This document shows, one piece after another, positions 1 through 7,277 of a DNA stretch of 16,468 nucleotides. The DNA is taken from assembly GCA_012963775.1 (NCBI GenBank), contig DTVC01000054.1, positions 1 through 16,468 on the forward strand. Direction: 5' to 3'. Origin of the DNA: Candidatus Pelagibacter sp. (lineage in GTDB: Bacteria; Pseudomonadota; Alphaproteobacteria; Pelagibacterales; Pelagibacteraceae). The translations under genes were made by a program, and so were the position numbers. How positions within the stretch are numbered: position 1 is the first letter of the stretch; each line of letters starts with the position of its first letter. The notes below the pieces were generated by a model that had not been told where the DNA came from, did not search any database, and was given only the letters and a program-made list of their open reading frames with translations.

Positions 1-2
1 AT

Positions 3-92
3 ATTGATGGCATTTACGGATATATAGCTGCCATGGCTGAAGGTAAACTTACAACCACAAATCGTCCTGGCAAAGGCTGGAAATTAAAATAA
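3..92 (+). CDS. C-terminal end of a probable cytochrome c (XoxG/MxaG-like), partial
   Basis: Only the last 29 codons are in the window, read in frame 3 to a TAA at 90-92. The tail reads IDGIYGYIAAMAEGKL followed by a short basic end rich in Gly, Lys and Trp. A 'D-x-I-Y-x-Y-[I/L]-x-A-x-x-x-G' C-terminal helix is typical of small c-type cytochromes that take electrons from PQQ alcohol dehydrogenases (XoxG/MxaG family). The next gene is XoxJ-like and the standard order is xoxF-xoxG-xoxJ, so context agrees. The heme-binding CxxCH lies outside the window, so the assignment rests on the tail and the neighbours; another class I cytochrome c is possible. Confidence 0.5.
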   Translation: MDGIYGYIAAMAEGKLTTTNRPGKGWKLK

Positions 93-99
93 AGTTCGC

Positions 100-945
100 T
101 TGATCAATCCGTTCAAAATAGTTTTTTTAAGTTTTTTCTGCCTATTTATAATATTTAAAAATTCTTACAGTGCCTAAGAGGTAACAGGTGAGATTGGTGT
201 TAGAAGTTCGCTAAGAATTTGCGCAGATCCCAGCAACCTTCCCTACTCAAATCAAAAAGAGGAGGGTTATGAAAATAAAATTGCAAATCTTCTTGCAAAA
301 AAATTAGGAAATATTCCTGTTTACTATACATGGTACCCTATGACCCATGGATTTGTAAGAAGAACTCTTCGAGCAAAACTATGTGATTTGATCATTACAT
401 TTCCTGCAGTTCATGAATTCGTACAAAACTCTAATCCCTTTTATACCTCTTCTTATGTTTTAATGACATTGGAAGAAAAAAAAATTACAGTTGAAACATT
501 ATCAGATCCAATAATAAAAGATAAAAAATATAAAATAGGAATTATACATGCGACACCACCATCTAGTTCTGTCGCCAAATACGGTTTATTTAAACAAGTT
601 AAGTTTTATAAACAAGCAGCTGATCCTAGACACGAAAAACCTTGGGCAGTCATCACGGAGGATTTGAGAAAAGGTGATATAGATATTGGAGTAATTTGGG
701 GCCCTTATGCAGGATATGAAGCAAAAATATCAAAATTGCCGATCAAGTTAATCCCTTTAATCAAGGAAGAAAAAATTAGCCGAGGAAAAATGGTATATCG
801 ATTTACTATGGGAATTAGAAAAAATGAACCTGAGTGGGAAAAAACTATTAATAATCTAATTAAAGAAAATCAAGAAGAAATTAATCAAATTTTAAGGGAA
901 TACGGAATCCCTCTTTTAGATAATCTAGGCAAACCTTTAAAATAA
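100..945 (+). CDS. xoxJ: XoxJ/MxaJ-type periplasmic binding protein, interrupted by an in-frame TAA at 175-177
   Basis: This is a periplasmic solute-binding-like protein of the quinoprotein dehydrogenase-associated family (MxaJ/XoxJ), thought to help activate or assemble PQQ methanol dehydrogenase. Seen: after codon 178 the frame is open to 945 and reads LRICADPSNLPYSN, then an ENKIANLLAKKLG helix, YYTWYPMTHGFVRRTLRAKL and CDLIITFPAVHEFVQNSNPFY, all characteristic of the family. Upstream in the same frame, a TTG at 100 would give a convincing signal peptide (K6, hydrophobic core FLSFFCLFIIF, then NSYSA). The very next codon is TAA (175-177), followed by EVTGEIGV. Signal peptide plus mature part is about 280 residues, normal for the family, so a point nonsense change is the simplest reading. 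An ATG at 340 is open to the end, but a product starting there would lose the conserved first third. The stop lies 2 bp from that of convergent pqqE; a weak AT-only inverted repeat (939-954) spans the junction. Confidence 0.75.
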
Positions 946-947
946 AA

Positions 948-2063
948 TTATTTTTTAACTGGTTCTACTTCTTTGTTAGAAGGTAGTCGATAAATAAACT
1001 CAGGAGCCTCATTACTTGATTCTTCAGTTGCAGAACCAAAAATTTTTTCATGTAATGGCGAAAATTCACATGTTGGATCAACAGCGCCTAGATCGCCGGT
1101 CAACGCTAAAGCTTGGCAACGACAACCTCCCCAATCAATTTCTCGTCTATCACAAGTTTTACAAGGAGAAGGCATCCAATCTGTGCCTCTAAATTTATTA
1201 AAAGGTTTGGAATTTTCCCAAATCCAAGCAAGACTTTTATCTTTAACATTATCAAACTTAAAAGATTTTATAGTTTCTGCTGCATGACATGGTAGAACCT
1301 TTCCTTCTGGACTAATATTTAAAAATTGTCTTCCCCATCCACCCATACAAGATTTTGGTCTTTTTGCATAATAATCAGGTAGTACATAATCAATTACTAA
1401 AATTCCTTTTAAATCTTTTCTGGCTTTTTCTACTATCTCCATTGAAGATTCTAATTGATCTTTTGTTGGCATAAAAGCAGCTCTGTTTTTTAAAGCCCAG
1501 CCATAATATTGTACATTAGCAACTTCTAGACGGTCAGCATCTAAATCAACTGACATTTTTATCATATTTCCTAAATTTTGAAGATTTTGTCTATGCATAA
1601 CTGCGTTTATTGTAAGAGGCATACCAAGTTCTCTGACCCATTTTGCAACTTCTAATTTTTTTTCATGACCTCCTTTAAAATTACCAATGTGATTTGCATT
1701 TTCTCTTTCACTATCTTGAAAACTAACTTGAACATGTTCTAATCCTAATTTTTTTAATTTCTCTAAGCGTTCACGAGTAAGTAAAACAGCTGAAGTAATT
1801 AAATTAGTATAAAGTTTTCTTTTATGAGCATGTTCGACCATTTGTTCTAAATCTTTCCTAACAGTTGGCTCTCCGCCAGAAAAATGGATTTGATGAACCC
1901 CTAAATCTGCAGCTTCGTCTATAACTCTTAGCCAATCATTGGTGTCTAATTCTTTATTTTTTTCTACCAATTCAATTGGATTAGAACAATACGCACAAGA
2001 CAATGGGCATCTATGAGATAGCTCAGCTAAAATTGCTAATGGTGCTTTTAATTCTTTTAACAT
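948..2063 (-). CDS. pqqE: PqqE, radical SAM enzyme of PQQ biosynthesis
   Basis: PqqE makes the first carbon-carbon bond in PQQ synthesis, linking the Glu and Tyr side chains of PqqA, with PqqD as peptide chaperone. The 371-residue protein is full length for the family. It has the radical SAM cluster motif C19-x3-C23-x2-C26 (HRCPLSCAYC), a GGEP-type motif (HFSGGEPTVRKDLE), and a C-terminal SPASM cysteine set: SCMGGWGRQF, LPCHAAE, PCKTCDRRE, GGCRCQALA and DPTCEFSPLH. These ligate the two auxiliary Fe-S clusters. The start overlaps the end of pqqD by 7 bp, so the two are probably translationally coupled. It is the last gene of the pqq run and ends almost on top of convergent xoxJ. Confidence 0.97.
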   Translation of the reverse strand: MLKELKAPLAILAELSHRCPLSCAYCSNPIELVEKNKELDTNDWLRVIDEAADLGVHQIHFSGGEPTVRKDLEQMVEHAHKRKLYTNLITSAVLLTRERLEKLKKLGLEHVQVSFQDSERENANHIGNFKGGHEKKLEVAKWVRELGMPLTINAVMHRQNLQNLGNMIKMSVDLDADRLEVANVQYYGWALKNRAAFMPTKDQLESSMEIVEKARKDLKGILVIDYVLPDYYAKRPKSCMGGWGRQFLNISPEGKVLPCHAAETIKSFKFDNVKDKSLAWIWENSKPFNKFRGTDWMPSPCKTCDRREIDWGGCRCQALALTGDLGAVDPTCEFSPLHEKIFGSATEESSNEAPEFIYRLPSNKEVEPVKK

Positions 2064-2347
2064 TTTTTTAAAAATCCTTTATCAGCTAAATCTTGTAGCA
2101 TAGTTATAATATCCTTAATAATTTTTTCAACAGGAGCTTTATATTTTTTTGCTAAATCCTCTCCAATTAATTGTATACTAATTTTACCATCACATTTTTT
2201 TAATACTTCAATAGCTATTGGATCTGGATATAAAGCTCGCTCGGGAGCTAATAAAACCCATTCTTTTCTAACCTCATTATATTCAAATCTAACATGACTT
2301 GGGATAATTGGAATAGTTTCATTTTTTAATAATAGTCTTTCTTTCAT
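2057..2347 (-). CDS. pqqD: PqqD, PqqA-binding peptide chaperone
   Basis: PqqD binds the PqqA precursor (RiPP recognition element fold) and presents it to PqqE. The 96-residue product has the family pattern: an N-terminal IPIIPSHVRFEYNEVRKEWVLLAPERAL stretch split over beta strands, then IAIEVLKKCDG, a helical middle and LQDLADKGFL at the end. It is a separate gene here, not the PqqCD fusion found in Methylorubrum. It sits 5 bp after pqqC and overlaps pqqE by 7 bp. An AAGAG element lies before the ATG. Confidence 0.95.
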   Translation of the reverse strand: MKERLLLKNETIPIIPSHVRFEYNEVRKEWVLLAPERALYPDPIAIEVLKKCDGKISIQLIGEDLAKKYKAPVEKIIKDIITMLQDLADKGFLKKC

Positions 2348-2352
2348 ATTAA

Positions 2353-3102
2353 TTACTCTTTAGGAATAAAAGCTCCAGGAGGAATAATTCCAGGATCATA
2401 ATAAGAAAAATGTAAAGCATCTAACATACTCCAAAGCACTTGAGTTTTAAAAGTTAAAGCATTACAAACATCTTCTTGTTCTTGTCTAGTTTTAGCATTT
2501 TCTAAAGCATAATCTAAAACATATTTTGCATCGTCAGGGGCTTGTGTTAAACGTTTTTTAAAATAAGCCATAATATCGTCATTAATAAAATTATAATTTT
2601 CTAACATCCCTGCTATTCTTTCTTTATGTATTCCAGGAGCAAAAAGTTCTGTTAAAGACGATGTTATTGCTTCTAATAGAGATCTTTCTTTTACAAAATT
2701 TACATATGCATCCACTGCAAATCTAGTAGTAGATAATATTCCATCTGTTGATTGTACATATTCACGGTCAAGGCCTAGCCCATCTGTTAATTTATACCAT
2801 CTTTCAATTCCTCCTGTGTCTTTATTTTCACCGTCATGGTCTAAAATACGTTTTCTCCAAATACGTCTTAATTCTGGATCTTTCATACGTGACATGACAA
2901 CAGAGTCTTTTATTGGAATACTACATTGGTAATAATATCTATTAAGCGCCCAAGCTTGAACTTGGCCTTTATTTAATTTTCCTCCATGTAAAAGTTTATG
3001 AAAAGGATGAAGATTATGATAACGTGTCTCGCCAATTTTTCTTAAACGAGCCTCAAATTCTTCATTAGTCAATAATGTACTATAATCTATAGCTTCGCTC
3101 AT
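2353..3102 (-). CDS. pqqC: PqqC, pyrroloquinoline-quinone synthase
   Basis: PqqC is the cofactor-free oxidase that carries out the last step of PQQ formation, an eight-electron oxidation and ring closure. The 249-residue length matches the family. Recognisable blocks are RYHNLHPFHKLLHGGKL, QAWALNRYYYQCSIPIKDS, RRIWRKRILDHDG and LTELFAPGIHKERI, which belong to the helical bundle around the active site. The ATG overlaps the TGA of pqqB (ATGA), so the two are probably translationally coupled. Confidence 0.97.
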   Translation of the reverse strand: MSEAIDYSTLLTNEEFEARLRKIGETRYHNLHPFHKLLHGGKLNKGQVQAWALNRYYYQCSIPIKDSVVMSRMKDPELRRIWRKRILDHDGENKDTGGIERWYKLTDGLGLDREYVQSTDGILSTTRFAVDAYVNFVKERSLLEAITSSLTELFAPGIHKERIAGMLENYNFINDDIMAYFKKRLTQAPDDAKYVLDYALENAKTRQEQEDVCNALTFKTQVLWSMLDALHFSYYDPGIIPPGAFIPKE

Positions 3103-4040
3103 AAATTTACCTCCATACCATCATAACTTACTTCCCAACCTTCTTCATTAGCTTTTTTTCTTTCCAATGAGTCTTCTAATAACGCAGGATTGGTAGTATT
3201 AATATGGATAAAAATTTTCTTTTTTACATTTAAATCTTTAAACATTTCTATACTTCCTTTATTGCCAGACATACTCATGTGTCCCATTCTTTGTCCTGTT
3301 TTTTTTACTCCTACTTTAGCCGTTAACATTTCATCATCTTTCCACAAAGTACCATCAAAAAAAACCAGTGGGGCTCCTTTTAATCTATTTTTTAAATTAT
3401 CTGTCATATCAGCACAACCAGGTATATAAAAGAAATATTTTTTTGTTTTGGTATCAATAATTTTCAGTCCAATTGTATCTTCTGCATCTGTTCCAAAATT
3501 ATTTCCTTTAGTTTTATCCTCGAGAAAAAGTGCGACTTTTCCAGGAACTGGAAAAACTTCTACTTCAATCCCCGTAGAATTTTTATTTTTATCTTCCAAT
3601 AATATAGTTTGATTTAGAGAAACTTCCCTTCTTTCTACAAAGTCCGGATTTAAAACATTAAAGACGCTATTACTATTTAAAATATTTAGAACTTTTTTTG
3701 TAGCATAAATTGATAAAGGGTGACTTTCTCTTAAATTAAGTAATCCTGCTATATGATCAATATCTCCATTAGTTATAAAAGTCCCTAAAATAGGAGAATG
3801 ACGAATACCAATTTTTGGCTGCAAAGCAACATTATCATTTATCTGTTGTCTTAAATCTGGGGAAGCATTAAATAAGAACCAATTTTCTCCATCATTGACA
3901 GAAACGGCTATAGATGATTGTGTTCTTGGCTTTGCTCTTTTCGGGTTTTTTCTTGCTTGCGAGGAATTCGAACAATTACAGTTCCATTGTGGAAAACCCC
4001 CACCAGCAGCCGATCCTAAAACTAAAACTTTCATAGTCAT
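3099..4040 (-). CDS. pqqB: PqqB, metallo-beta-lactamase-fold hydroxylase of PQQ biosynthesis
   Basis: PqqB belongs to the metallo-beta-lactamase superfamily and is thought to hydroxylate the tyrosine part of the PQQ precursor. Seen: the N-terminal signature LGSAAGGGFPQWNCNC, RTQSSIAV, NASPDLRQQI, the metal-site loop NGDIDHIAGLLNLRE, FDGTLWKDDEM, GQRMGHMSM and FIHINTTNP. The sequence is closer in pattern to alphaproteobacterial PqqB (GIRHSPI, VPGKV, YIPGCA) than to gammaproteobacterial forms. Two ATGs are possible: 4040 (MTMKV) and 4034 (MKV). The second gives the usual family start (M-x-V-x-V-LGSAAGGG), and neither has a clear ribosome site. Oddity: the usual CxCxxC near the N terminus is CNCSNS here, with Ser26 in place of the third Cys. 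Confidence 0.97.
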   Translation of the reverse strand: MTMKVLVLGSAAGGGFPQWNCNCSNSSQARKNPKRAKPRTQSSIAVSVNDGENWFLFNASPDLRQQINDNVALQPKIGIRHSPILGTFITNGDIDHIAGLLNLRESHPLSIYATKKVLNILNSNSVFNVLNPDFVERREVSLNQTILLEDKNKNSTGIEVEVFPVPGKVALFLEDKTKGNNFGTDAEDTIGLKIIDTKTKKYFFYIPGCADMTDNLKNRLKGAPLVFFDGTLWKDDEMLTAKVGVKKTGQRMGHMSMSGNKGSIEMFKDLNVKKKIFIHINTTNPALLEDSLERKKANEEGWEVSYDGMEVNL

Positions 4041-4059
4041 CGTTACCAGTGAGGGTTTA

Positions 4060-4077
4060 CGTTTAATCGATTAAACG
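4060..4077. repeat. 18-bp perfect palindrome between pqqA and pqqB
   Basis: CGTTTAATCGATTAAACG is a perfect palindrome lying 18 bp past the pqqA stop and about 20-25 bp before pqqB. In RNA it could form a 7-bp stem with a UCGA loop. There is no U-run after it on the pqqB side, so it is not a normal intrinsic terminator. It could be an RNA processing or stabilising hairpin that lets pqqA RNA exceed pqqBCDE RNA, or a protein-binding site. The function is inference. Confidence 0.5.
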
Positions 4078-4095
4078 CTTGACTTAGTCTTTTTA

Positions 4096-4173
4096 TTAGA
4101 CTTCTGCACAAGCGTAGCTGTTAATTTCTAGACCAACAGCAATTTCACTTACTTTAGGTGTATACCAAGTCAT
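4096..4173 (-). CDS. pqqA: PqqA, ribosomally made precursor peptide of PQQ
   Basis: This 25-codon gene encodes the substrate peptide from which PQQ is cut. It begins MTWYTPKVSEIA and contains the diagnostic E16-x3-Y20 (EINSY), whose Glu and Tyr become the cofactor. The W3, P6 and E10 pattern also fits the family. A good ribosome site, GGGAG, lies 7-8 bp before the ATG (plus-strand CTCCC at 4181-4185), which is notable because most genes here lack one. It is first in the pqqABCDE run, separated from pqqB by 55 bp that hold a palindrome. Confidence 0.97.
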   Translation of the reverse strand: MTWYTPKVSEIAVGLEINSYACAEV

Positions 4174-4229
4174 GTGTATTCTCCCTATACAAAGTTAATA
4201 ATCATTGTCCGAAAAAAATGTCCCGGCAC

Positions 4230-4258
4230 ATTATTTAATATAGCGATTTATTTGGCAA
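4230..4258 (-). promoter_or_regulatory. Candidate sigma70-type promoter for pqqA
   Basis: Read on the minus strand, TTGCCA (4258-4253) and AATAAT (4235-4230) are separated by exactly 17 bp. Each matches the consensus hexamer in 5 of 6 positions. The predicted start is near 4223, giving a leader of about 50 nt that includes the GGGAG ribosome site of pqqA. A second TTGCCA lies 11 bp (one helical turn) further upstream at 4264-4269. In such AT-rich DNA chance matches are common, so this is a candidate only. Confidence 0.4.
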
Positions 4259-4271
4259 AAATATGGCAATT

Positions 4272-4293
4272 ATTAAAAAAAAAATATTTTTAA
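4272..4293 (-). terminator. Possible AT-only hairpin with T-run after lutH
   Basis: About 20-40 bp past the lutH stop, the minus strand has AAAAATA running into a long T tract, which can fold as a weak A/T stem ending in U residues. There is no GC in the stem, so termination is doubtful. If it works, it would separate the lut genes from pqqA transcription. Confidence 0.22.
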
Positions 4294-4313
4294 TTACTGA
4301 TTTAACTGAACAT

Positions 4314-6572
4314 TTAAAAGTTATATTCAATTCCAGTCATAATTGATCGACCATTACCTACTTTTAAACCTTCTGCTGAAACAGATGCAATATAAACTGT
4401 ATCAAAAATATTAGTTAAACTTATGTATAAAGTTGAATTGTTAAAATTTGTTAAGGTATAATTACCTCTTGCATTTATTATCCAATAATCATCGACTTGA
4501 CCCCAACGTCCACTTTGACCAATACCTTTTGAATTATCTATATCAGTAAAATATTCTCCGCGATATCTAGCAGTTGTGCTTATATCCCATTTATTAGGCA
4601 TGCCATAGCCAATTGTTAATAATCCTTTATGTCTTGACACAAAAGGAATATCGTTTTCATAAATATCATCTACAACAATAACACTTCCGGCGTCAACGCT
4701 GGAATCTCTTTCTCCTTTTTGATGAGTCTTTAATTTAGGATACATGAAACTATAACTTAATGTCGCAAACCAATTGCGTGAATTTTTTGAATATCTTGAC
4801 TGATCCCAATTTGCAGAAAACTCAATTCCATCTGAAAAGGTTGTGCCAATATTTTTTAATTTTGAGCCTGTACCAGCAGTTCTTAAAGAAGATTTAACAG
4901 GTCTATTTCTTTCAACTGTTCTAAATGCAGCAGTCTCAAAAGTTAAACCCAATTTATCTTCAAAACTCTTATTAATTAAACCTAATTCAAAATTAAAACT
5001 TTTTTGAGATTTCAAATTTGATATTTGTCTGTAACCAGCATCACCAACTGCGGGTGGGGCCATACCCATGTGAAGACCTCCATAAATTTGATTTGTATTA
5101 TTTGCTTCATAAGTAAACCCTAAACCAGGTAGAAGAATGTATTCGTCTTTTTCATAAGAGGTATAATTATTACAATCCGTAACACCGGTTGCCCCACAAC
5201 CATCTTTTCTTTCTCTATCATTATGTATCAAATAATAGCTTTCGTATCTTACTCCAGGTGTCATAATAAGTTTATCAGTTGCTTGAATGTCATCTTCTAA
5301 ATACAAAGCAAGTGCGTATACTTCCGCATCTTCGCTCATTTTTGCAAATTCCGTACCATCTTCAGCCATTTGGGTACCTGTTTGTTTTTTATCGCTTCCA
5401 GTTTGTCGGGCTTTTCTTTCTATTTTTTCAAATTCAAACTTTATTCCATATTTTAAATTGTTAGGTTTTCCAAACCAATTTATATCTTTATAAAATCTAG
5501 TTTCTAATCCCGCGGTGTGATATCTTCTTGGAGTGTTTTTATAACCACAATTTGCATTAGTAACTCCGCTTACATCTACTCTAGATCCTGCAGAAGTACA
5601 ATTAATATCATTTCTCACAGTTAAGCCGTTTTCTTCATTGTCAGTTTGAGACCAACGTTGTCTATACACAAAATTATAGTAGATATTAGTATCGATTTTT
5701 AAATTCTCATTTGCGTAATAACTGTGTGCAAAACTTGTCCTTACAATATCCATTTCAAATGTATCATCAAATAATCTTTTATTTCCCATTTCAGGATCTG
5801 CAATATACTGAGATAGGCCGTAGCCACCTTCAGCATATTCAGAATCTTCATGATTATAATTTAGAGTAATTGCAAGTTTTTGATTAGACGTTAATTCAAT
5901 ATCACCATTTAAAAAGTAATCATTATAATCTATAATATCTCCTTTTACTGGACCTCTATTATCATGTCTAGTAAACATACCTTGCCAAGTTCCAAGTTTT
6001 CCAAAATCTCTTCCATACCTTATATGATATTGTTGCCTTGGGCCAATATTTGACTCTCCAAAGGATGTGATAATCTTTCCGGCTCCTTTTTTTGGTGGTC
6101 TGTGATTTAAAAAATTAATTATACCATGCATGGTTTGCGGGCCATGAGTTAACTGACCGGATCCTTTAATAACTTCAATACCTCCAATTCTCTCATCTGG
6201 CGGTATATAATGTGTGGTTGGATCTGTATATGGTGCAAAATTAAGCGGATTATAATCTTCATAAACACTAATTTTTCTAGATCTTCTAGAGTGCGCCCCA
6301 CGAATACCAAAATTAGCTTTACGTGTATCGCCATCGTCCATTTCAGAAATAACTCCTGGTATTTCCTCAATTATTTCTCCCACAGTTAATCCTCTTAATT
6401 TATCCATTAAATCTCTTCCTACGTAATTAGTTGAACCTGGTGTTAAACGAGTTCTGTCTCCTATTGATGACTGAATTTCAATATCAGGAAGAATAATTGT
6501 TTCATCCTCGTCTTGAGCAATAATTATGGAGCTAGATAAAAGGATTAAAATAATTAAATTTAAAAAATGCAT
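4314..6572 (-). CDS. lutH: TonB-dependent outer-membrane receptor, LutH-like (lanthanide uptake)
   Basis: This is an outer-membrane gated beta-barrel that takes up a ligand using TonB energy. The context says lanthanide, probably chelated: receptors of this kind next to the PQQ-associated ABC genes are LutH in Methylorubrum. The 752-residue product has a signal peptide (hydrophobic LNLIILILLSSSIIIA, cut near A19), a possible TonB box in the first mature residues (DETIILP), and a plug domain of roughly residues 40-160 with FecA-like motifs: FGIRGAHSRRSRKISVYED, GGIEVIKGSGQLTHGPQTM and GIINFLNHRP. The barrel follows and ends in an aromatic residue (GIEYNF). No N-terminal STN signalling domain is present, so it is not a sigma/anti-sigma transducer. 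Two predicted outer loops carry cysteine pairs. No TonB gene is in the window. Confidence 0.9.
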   Translation of the reverse strand: MHFLNLIILILLSSSIIIAQDEDETIILPDIEIQSSIGDRTRLTPGSTNYVGRDLMDKLRGLTVGEIIEEIPGVISEMDDGDTRKANFGIRGAHSRRSRKISVYEDYNPLNFAPYTDPTTHYIPPDERIGGIEVIKGSGQLTHGPQTMHGIINFLNHRPPKKGAGKIITSFGESNIGPRQQYHIRYGRDFGKLGTWQGMFTRHDNRGPVKGDIIDYNDYFLNGDIELTSNQKLAITLNYNHEDSEYAEGGYGLSQYIADPEMGNKRLFDDTFEMDIVRTSFAHSYYANENLKIDTNIYYNFVYRQRWSQTDNEENGLTVRNDINCTSAGSRVDVSGVTNANCGYKNTPRRYHTAGLETRFYKDINWFGKPNNLKYGIKFEFEKIERKARQTGSDKKQTGTQMAEDGTEFAKMSEDAEVYALALYLEDDIQATDKLIMTPGVRYESYYLIHNDRERKDGCGATGVTDCNNYTSYEKDEYILLPGLGFTYEANNTNQIYGGLHMGMAPPAVGDAGYRQISNLKSQKSFNFELGLINKSFEDKLGLTFETAAFRTVERNRPVKSSLRTAGTGSKLKNIGTTFSDGIEFSANWDQSRYSKNSRNWFATLSYSFMYPKLKTHQKGERDSSVDAGSVIVVDDIYENDIPFVSRHKGLLTIGYGMPNKWDISTTARYRGEYFTDIDNSKGIGQSGRWGQVDDYWIINARGNYTLTNFNNSTLYISLTNIFDTVYIASVSAEGLKVGNGRSIMTGIEYNF

Positions 6573-6656
6573 AATATTAAAACTTTATTAAAAAAAATTT
6601 TCACTATCTAATTTATTTCTCTAATAAACCATTATCATTTTTATTAATATTATTAA

Positions 6657-7268
6657 TTAATTTATACTTTCAAGAATTATGCTCGAATAAACCCCTAGTC
6701 TTTTTTCATAAAACCTTGGTTGATCACATAACGAGTCAGATAAATTTCTTCTATCTTCAAATCTTCTTATGTCCCAAAACTTTTCCTGTTCTAATTTTTG
6801 TATTTCATCTTTATTTAAATCAGGATCTTTGGACAATTGTTTCATTTTTTCTAATTTCACAGATATTTTCTCTGAAGTTAATCTTTGTCTTTTTCCAAAA
6901 TTTAATAATTTTGCAGTCCTTTTTCTCCAAATTTCATTTGTTGTATCAAACAAAGCATGAAATAATTTAGTAAGTTGATTTGGTGAATTATTTTTTTTTA
7001 TATATTTTTTTAATTCACCAATACCTTCATTCTCCTTAGTTTTTCTATTCATAAGTTTTTTTGCCAAAGCACTTAAATTTTCATCATCTATCCATTTAGA
7101 AGAATTTTCATCAAGTGGTGGGCCAGTCCATATTGATCCCCAACTCAATTCTTCAATAAGTACTTGTATACATGGCCAGTCTGGATTTTTCTCTTTACCT
7201 GGTGGTTGAGCAAAAATATTGTTTGAAATAAAAAATAAACTTAATAATAAAAATATTATTTTAATCAT
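6657..7268 (-). CDS. Conserved exported protein of PQQ/lanthanide ABC clusters, function unknown
   Basis: The 203-residue product has a clear signal peptide (MIKIIFLLLSLFFISNNIFA, cut before QPP). The mature part starts with PDWPCIQVLIEELSWGSIWTGPP and is then mostly helical, with a probable coiled coil over residues 120-175 rich in Lys, Glu and Leu. It ends with a second cysteine in SLCDQPRFYEKRL. The two mature cysteines, one near each end, could form a disulfide. Its place between the ABC permease (9 bp downstream of it) and the TonB receptor matches exported proteins seen in lut clusters, possibly the LutG position, but I cannot confirm that name. It may couple receptor, binding protein and permease; that is inference. 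Confidence 0.75.
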   Translation of the reverse strand: MIKIIFLLLSLFFISNNIFAQPPGKEKNPDWPCIQVLIEELSWGSIWTGPPLDENSSKWIDDENLSALAKKLMNRKTKENEGIGELKKYIKKNNSPNQLTKLFHALFDTTNEIWRKRTAKLLNFGKRQRLTSEKISVKLEKMKQLSKDPDLNKDEIQKLEQEKFWDIRRFEDRRNLSDSLCDQPRFYEKRLGVYSSIILESIN

Positions 7269-7277
7269 AAAAAAAAA

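Noticed and set aside
188..211. GTG at 188 as a re-initiation start after the TAA in xoxJ
   Set aside because: It is in another frame and meets a stop (TAA) within eight codons.
340..945. ATG at 340 as the true start of the XoxJ-like gene
   Set aside because: It removes the conserved ICADPSNLPYSN and TWYP blocks, which are well preserved upstream in the same frame; the gene clearly begins earlier.
4194..4209. Fur-like box (GACAATGATTATTAAC on the minus strand) before pqqA
   Set aside because: Only partial match to the Fur consensus and an AT-rich setting; not strong enough to call.
5279..5493. Short plus-strand frames inside the TonB receptor gene
   Set aside because: Two overlapping frames with biased composition opposite a well-supported receptor gene.
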